A stretch of DNA of 64,000 nt from Beta vulgaris subsp. vulgaris (taxonomy: Eukaryota; Streptophyta; Magnoliopsida; Caryophyllales; Amaranthaceae), in NCBI RefSeq assembly GCF_026745355.1, contig NC_079208.1, positions 60,622,892 to 60,686,891 on the forward strand, given 5' to 3'. How positions within the stretch are numbered: the stretch's first letter is position 1; each line of letters starts with the position of its first letter. Made by a program: the position numbers and the translations under genes. Shown in pieces: positions 59,090 through 64,000 of this stretch. Below the pieces are notes generated by a model that saw only the letters and a program-made list of their open reading frames with translations, had not been told where the DNA came from and made no database searches.

Positions 59090-59260
59090 AAGAGTTGACT
59101 TAAGTGGTAAGCAACTTATGTTGCTTAAAGGAGTTTCAAGTTCGAGCCTCACCGTATGTCGAAACTCTTGTTGGGAGAATCGCCTACCAAAGCTAAGTGT
59201 GTGGCTCGGATCGGACTCGGATGTTTCAGAGCAAATTATTTAAAAAATAATAAAAAATCC
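59090..59260 (+). mobile_element. SINE-like element just upstream of the aldo/keto reductase
   Basis: The segments gttgacttaagtggtaagca and ggagtttcaagttcgagcct resemble the pol III A and B boxes of tRNA-derived SINEs, about 35 bp apart. An A/T-rich tail follows at 59235-59260. It ends about 120 bp before the first start codon. No duplication was identified. Confidence 0.45.
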
Positions 59261-59378
59261 GAGTAAATTAATAGAAACCCCAAACGACCAAATCCCAATC
59301 AATTTTCCCATATCCTCCCAAGTCCCAAACCCCAATCCCTCATCTTCACTTCACCAAGTCATCAAGCAAAAAAGAGAA

Positions 59379-59676
59379 ATGTCAGCATTTGTGAACATAA
59401 ACCCTCTAAAACCCATAAAATACACTACTCAAACTCGGCGTTACTCGCCAAAACTCGGACGGAACTCAGTGAGGTGCGAGTCAAGTACAGAGGTTACGAC
59501 AGAAAAGCGGCAAATAAAGGTAAGTAACGGCAACAATTCGCTGGAAATATGCCGAGTTTTAAACGGAATGTGGCAGACAAGTGGTGGTTGGGGACGTATT
59601 GATAGAAACGACGCCGTTCAAGCCATGCTTCGTTATACTGATGCTGGTCTTTCTACCTTTGACATGGCTGATCACT
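59379..59676 (+). CDS. Alternative first exon (a) of the aldo/keto reductase
   Basis: A 298-bp exon (99 codons plus one base) starting MSAFVNINPLKPIKYTT, a Ser/Thr/Arg-rich stretch suited to a plastid transit peptide. It ends LNGMWQTSGGWGRIDRNDA, then TFDMADH, before a GT donor at 59677. It is parallel to exon (b) at 60296-60593 in length, phase and sequence. Splicing directly to 61214 restores the catalytic Tyr codon (T|AT) and would give a 383-residue enzyme. The upstream DNA is a C/T-rich leader typical of plant genes. Splicing into exon (b) is not possible in frame, so the two exons are mutually exclusive or one is a relic. Confidence 0.75.
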
Positions 59677-60295
59677 GTAATTTTCTTTTTACCTTTAGCA
59701 CCTTTTGTTCTTTGTTTATTTTCGCTTTTACCCTTCGAATTTTCTGGACGTAATGCAGACTACGTGGCCAATACATGTCTTCTTTTTTTTATTTCTCAAG
59801 AAATCAAGGGAATTTTTTGGATTAAAGATTGGATTTTTAATATTATGTTGTGATAAATCATAAATGGTTTTTTGTTGCATTTCTTTCCTTTATGGGTTTT
59901 GTGTTAATGTATTACTTTGATTATAGTTTATAATTTATACATGTAGAAAAACATAGTTATATGATTTTCCCTTATCGAATTTTGTTAGGTTCGTCTCAAC
60001 GGGTATCTTCAAAATGTTAGTGTTTAGTAATAGTTGGAGATTTTAATGGTCAAAGTCGTGATATAAGGTTTAGAGGTTGTATTTTTTAGGGTGATTTCTT
60101 TTTTTGCATTTAAATTGAAAAAGGATGGGCAAGTGGGATAATTGTGAATACTTGGAGGGTATTATAGTCAAAAGATATAAGAACTACAAACGGTTGGCAG
60201 CTGAATGAGGAGGGATGCAGATAGGGTACAAATGTATCAAAGCTCTGCTCATAATATAAGTTCCATCTTTTTGTAGCTTATGCACGCCAAAGAAA

Positions 60296-63200
60296 ATGAC
60301 AGAAATCCTACCCTATTCTTGTTGCAAATTGGTATTTACTTCTGTTAGAGCTAAAACTAGGACAAGAAATGGTAATGGAGCAGTTACATTGAGGCCAATC
60401 TCATGTGTAGCAACTGAAGGTGAAAGGAATATTGTAGTTAAGAATGGGAAGGATTCTTTGGATATGTGCCGTGTGGTTAATGGGATGTGGCAAACGAGTG
60501 GTGGTTGGGGAAAAATCGATAGGGATAATGCTGTTGATGCGATGCTTCGATATGCAGATGCTGGGCTTGCCACTTTTGATATGGCTGATATATGTAAGCA
60601 ATGAGATAGTTTGGCAGAAAAGCAGTTTTATTTGGTTTAAGGTTGCTGTGACATGTCAAGTTCTAGGGAAGTTGTTCATCTATGTGGTATATGAATGCAA
60701 TCTTTATGGAGTGAAATGTGCTTCTTGTATTTTTCACTAACTAGGATATGAAGTATATAAGAACTTGTCTGTGCACTTTTATGTATTGCTAGCTCTTTCT
60801 TGATAATGTAATTGCCTCTGCATCCCTTATGCATTACTAAAATGTTGCATCTAGCCTTGGAGGAAGCATAAAGCCTGCTCAGCGTTCAGTGCATAACTGT
60901 TATGAACATTATTTTTTTCATAACAAGTCTTTTTTGGGAACCAAGGGGAAAAAGAGGGGGGTATGTTGCTCAAAATTATGTTAGAGGGCTTTGTTCACTG
61001 GAGATTCCTCGTGAAAGCATACTCTTTCGCCCCTTATCACAAGAGAAAAGCTAAATGGAGAAAACATGATGGTGTGGGGTCAACACCAAAGTGGATTTAC
61101 CAAATTGCTCCCTTCCAGTGTTCTTCATTTAGCCTCACTCTTATATCAAGACAGAAAATTTTTTAATATTAAGATGGTAGGCTAGTCAATTTAAATGCCT
61201 GTGCTTGTTTCAGATGGACCTGCTGAAGATTTATATGGAATCTTCATAAATCGAGTCCGCCGTGAGCGCCCACCTGAGTTGTTAGAAAAGGTCAGAGGGT
61301 GAGTTACAACTATAATGATCTTGTTGTGTTCACATCTTCAAAATTGCTGATTGAACACGGGAACATTGGCAAATAGCTGTAGCATACTTGTATAATAATA
61401 GCTGCTGAGTTGAAGGAACCAAGGAAGTGCTCTGATTAAGTCTTTTTTTGTTGATATATCTGATAGTTTCAAATCTAATGTTGCTTTCAAATGATTTTTA
61501 CTTGTAGTCTCACAAAATGGGTTCCATCACCAGTTAAAATGACTAGAAGTTTTGTAGAAGGGAGCATTGATGTTTCAAGGAAAAGAATGGATGTTGAGTG
61601 CTTGGACATGCTTCAATTCCACTGGTATGGATGTCCCCGATTTTCTATGGTGCAGATTTGAAGCATTTGTTTGCATATGTTGTGGTGTAAGAACATTATA
61701 TTACTCTAAAATACCAAGTATTACATTTGGAAATTTGTTATAAAAGCCATGCTTAGAGTGTTCATAATCATTTGCTCTAATCTCATAAAGATCACAATTT
61801 GTTGTACTAAATCTGGTATGATTATATCATTGTTCCTTGTACTGCTTATAGGGGAATTATGCTCCATATGTAAATATTCTAGGTGTGTTTGGTCTCTCTT
61901 GTGAATTCTTTTCATATGATGAATACTTATCCTGATGCATGTTCTATAAATTCTGCTGACCCCTAGGAATTAAGTAGCTCAACCTTCTGAGTTCTGATTA
62001 CCTTTTTTCACCTTGAAATAGGTGGGACTATGCCAATACTGGGTATCTTGATGCGTTGAAACATCTTACGGATCTGAAAGATGAAGGTCATCTTCTTTTA
62101 CTTCTTTTTTTATAACCTCAATGTTAGCATTTTAGCAACTTTATAACTCTCAAGAACTTGAATCATTAGATGTGTAATTTCAGGAAAAATTAAGACCGTG
62201 GCTCTTACAAATTTTGATACGGAAAGGTTGCGCATAATTCTTGAAAATGAGATTCCTGTTGTTAGCAACCAGGTAAGTCAGATCTGTTGGTTTAACTCTT
62301 TGACTGAGGTTATATAGAGCTCAGATCAATGGTGAACATGTGAGATTGGGGCAATTTGGTAAATCCCCTTGTGCGCTACACACCATTCGTCTATCTTGTT
62401 CAGAGTGAACTTGTTTTCCATTTAGCCTTTTGTAACTCTTTCTGTGTGGCGCTTCGTTATACGACGTTCAGGTCAGTACGATTAATGCCTGAACTATGTA
62501 GGTGCAACATTCACTTATCGACATGCGTCCTCAGCAGAGAATGGCAGAGCTTTGTCAGCAAACAGGAGTCAAACTTATAACGTAATTTTGCACATGTTCT
62601 AATTCCCTTAATTCTTTCATCTGATTTTGATTGTTTCAGTGAATATTTCCAGGCTTCTTATATGTTTGTATTTACAGGTATGGAACAGTTATGGGTGGGC
62701 TTCTATCTGAGAAATTCCTCGATACGAACTTGGCCATTCCTTTTGCGGGTCCTTCACTTAATACTCCCTCCCTGCAGAAGTACAAAAGGGTATCATTTGT
62801 TGTTATAGTCCTGTTCTGGCTCTATGTTCATATGTCTTATAAAAGTTTGAGACTTTTTTCTTTTCACCAAAAAAAATTAGGTTCCAGAAAATGTAAGTTC
62901 AGACAAGTGTTTTTCAGGTGCATAGAACAAAGCCTAAGAACTATGCATTCATTTAAACTCAAAGCAGATAAGTTTAGACTGTAAAATTTCGCATTCTTTG
63001 AGGGGAAATATCCGACTTTCCTAACAGTTGTGATCTTATGGGTTGAGTCAAAAAGTTTATTTCCAAGCTTCTGTATTTTAAGGTGGTGCACTCATTTTCC
63101 CCTTGTCAATGGCAGATGATTGATGCATGGGGAGGATGGAGTCTTTTCCAAACATTGCTTCAAGTGCTTAACAAAGTAGCCAGGAAGCATGGTGTGTCCA

Positions 63201-63620
63201 TTTCAACTGTTGCTGTTAAGTACATACTGGATCAGGTAAAAAAAATTCTTCTTCGTCTATCTTTCTGGAGAACTTATTTCCAGCAAACAGAGGAAGAAGT
63301 TGCGTGGGGCCTACACTAGGTGGATTTACCAAATTTCCGTCTCTTAACTTGTTCACTGGAGAATAGTTCTCCAAATAGTACTCATTTGCAATACTATTGG
63401 AGTTCAATTGATCACTTTGTTGCAACAATTGCAGCCAGCTGTAGCAGGCTCCATGGTAGGTGTAAGACTCGGGCTGTCAGAGCATATTAAGGATGTCAAC
63501 GCTGTTTTTTCACTTGTTCTTGATGAGGAAGACGTTGACAGCATCCGTGAAGTGTCCAGTAGGGGGAAGGATCTCATGAGAGTGATTGGTGATTGTGGAG
63601 ATGAATATAGGCGCGCCTAA
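60296..63620 (+). CDS. Aldo/keto reductase (NADPH-dependent oxidoreductase), nine exons
   Basis: Exons: 60296-60593 (first exon b), 61214-61298, 61508-61624, 62022-62086, 62184-62272, 62502-62581, 62678-62789, 63116-63235 and 63435-63620. All are GT-AG and together give an unbroken 1152-nt frame of 383 residues. It is a TIM-barrel aldo/keto reductase of the plant plastid type, sometimes labelled flagellar radial spoke protein 5-like. The catalytic tetrad is visible: Asp95 (FDMAD), Tyr100 (YGPAEDLYG, split by intron 1), Lys131 (LTKWVP) and His166 (LQFHWWDY). NADPH-binding loops include TVALTNFDTERL, ITYGTVMGGLLSEKFL and PAVAGSMVGVRLGLSEHI. The N-terminus (MTEILPYSCCKLVFTSVRAKTRTR) looks like a transit peptide. 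The physiological substrate is unknown. Here the usual His before Tyr100 is Ile. Confidence 0.9.
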
Positions 63621-63914
63621 CACATAGATACAGCTGCATTTCATGGTTCATCTTTCTTCCTGTATGGAGGAACGAATACTAGTATCATAGGAACATTATG
63701 TGTACATTGCCGAACATTATGTGTACATTGCCGGATTTTCGTATATGATCAAAATTCTTGTATACAGTGTAATAGCAATCAGCAATTGAGAACTTGATGC
63801 TGCAATGAGTAGCTGTACATTTTTGGCTTACAAATATATTCAAAGATGTTCCCAATACTTTGTATTTGATGAAAGATATTTTATACACTGACTGTCCATG
63901 CATAGCTGTTCTCA

Positions 63915-63920
63915 AATAAA
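63915..63920 (+). promoter_or_regulatory. Polyadenylation signal of the aldo/keto reductase
   Basis: AATAAA lies about 295 bp after the stop codon. The 3' UTR also contains a 21-bp perfect tandem duplication (63691-63711 and 63712-63732, gaacattatgtgtacattgc...). Confidence 0.45.
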
Positions 63921-64000
63921 ATTGAACCATGATCTAATATACATATTTGTTTCAATACATACTATACATACTGGAGATTCTTTCATTTCAAAAAATAAAC

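Overview
This is a eudicot plant nuclear genome segment. The genes are split by canonical GT-AG introns, the spacers are AT-rich, and most non-genic DNA is recognisable plant transposon. Families include Ty1/copia, a TRIM, LINE, Helitron, hAT, CACTA, Mutator-like, PIF/Harbinger-like and Stowaway-like elements. The repeat style (RNase H-domain fragments, subterminal-repeat elements) would suit Caryophyllales/Amaranthaceae, but that is only a tentative inference. Nothing bacterial or organellar was seen.

Layout. (1) 0-4 kb: an intronless cytochrome P450 of the CYP94C type (+), with a hAT element upstream. (2) 4-11 kb: intergenic DNA with small transposons, including a TRIM with a perfect target duplication. 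(3) 11.3-16.7 kb: a young Ty1/copia retrotransposon (-) inserted in an older RNase H-domain fragment. (4) 16.7-29.9 kb: a ten-exon alcohol-forming fatty acyl-CoA reductase gene (-) that I could join into an unbroken 478-codon frame; its introns hold a LINE, Helitrons, hAT and Harbinger-like elements. (5) 30-35 kb: intergenic. (6) 35.3-52.3 kb: three tandem paralogues of secreted Root-cap-domain proteins (-), with a 5.2-kb Helitron carrying a ~320-bp tandem array between the first two. (7) 53.8-55.3 kb: a non-autonomous CACTA element that has captured part of an Hsp90 co-chaperone AHA1 gene. (8) 56.0-58.2 kb: a six-exon histidine-phosphotransfer-like gene (+) that appears to lack the phosphorylated histidine. 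(9) 59.4-63.6 kb: an aldo/keto reductase gene (+) with two alternative, equal-length first exons.

The genes do not form one pathway. CYP94C (jasmonoyl-isoleucine or fatty-acid omega-oxidation) and the reductase (primary fatty alcohols for wax or suberin) both act on acyl substrates. The Root-cap proteins are probably secreted wall or mucilage proteins. The HPt-like protein may modulate cytokinin phosphorelay. The aldo/keto reductase is probably plastid-targeted. Exon models were assembled by hand from reading frame, splice sites and family resemblance; no database search was run.
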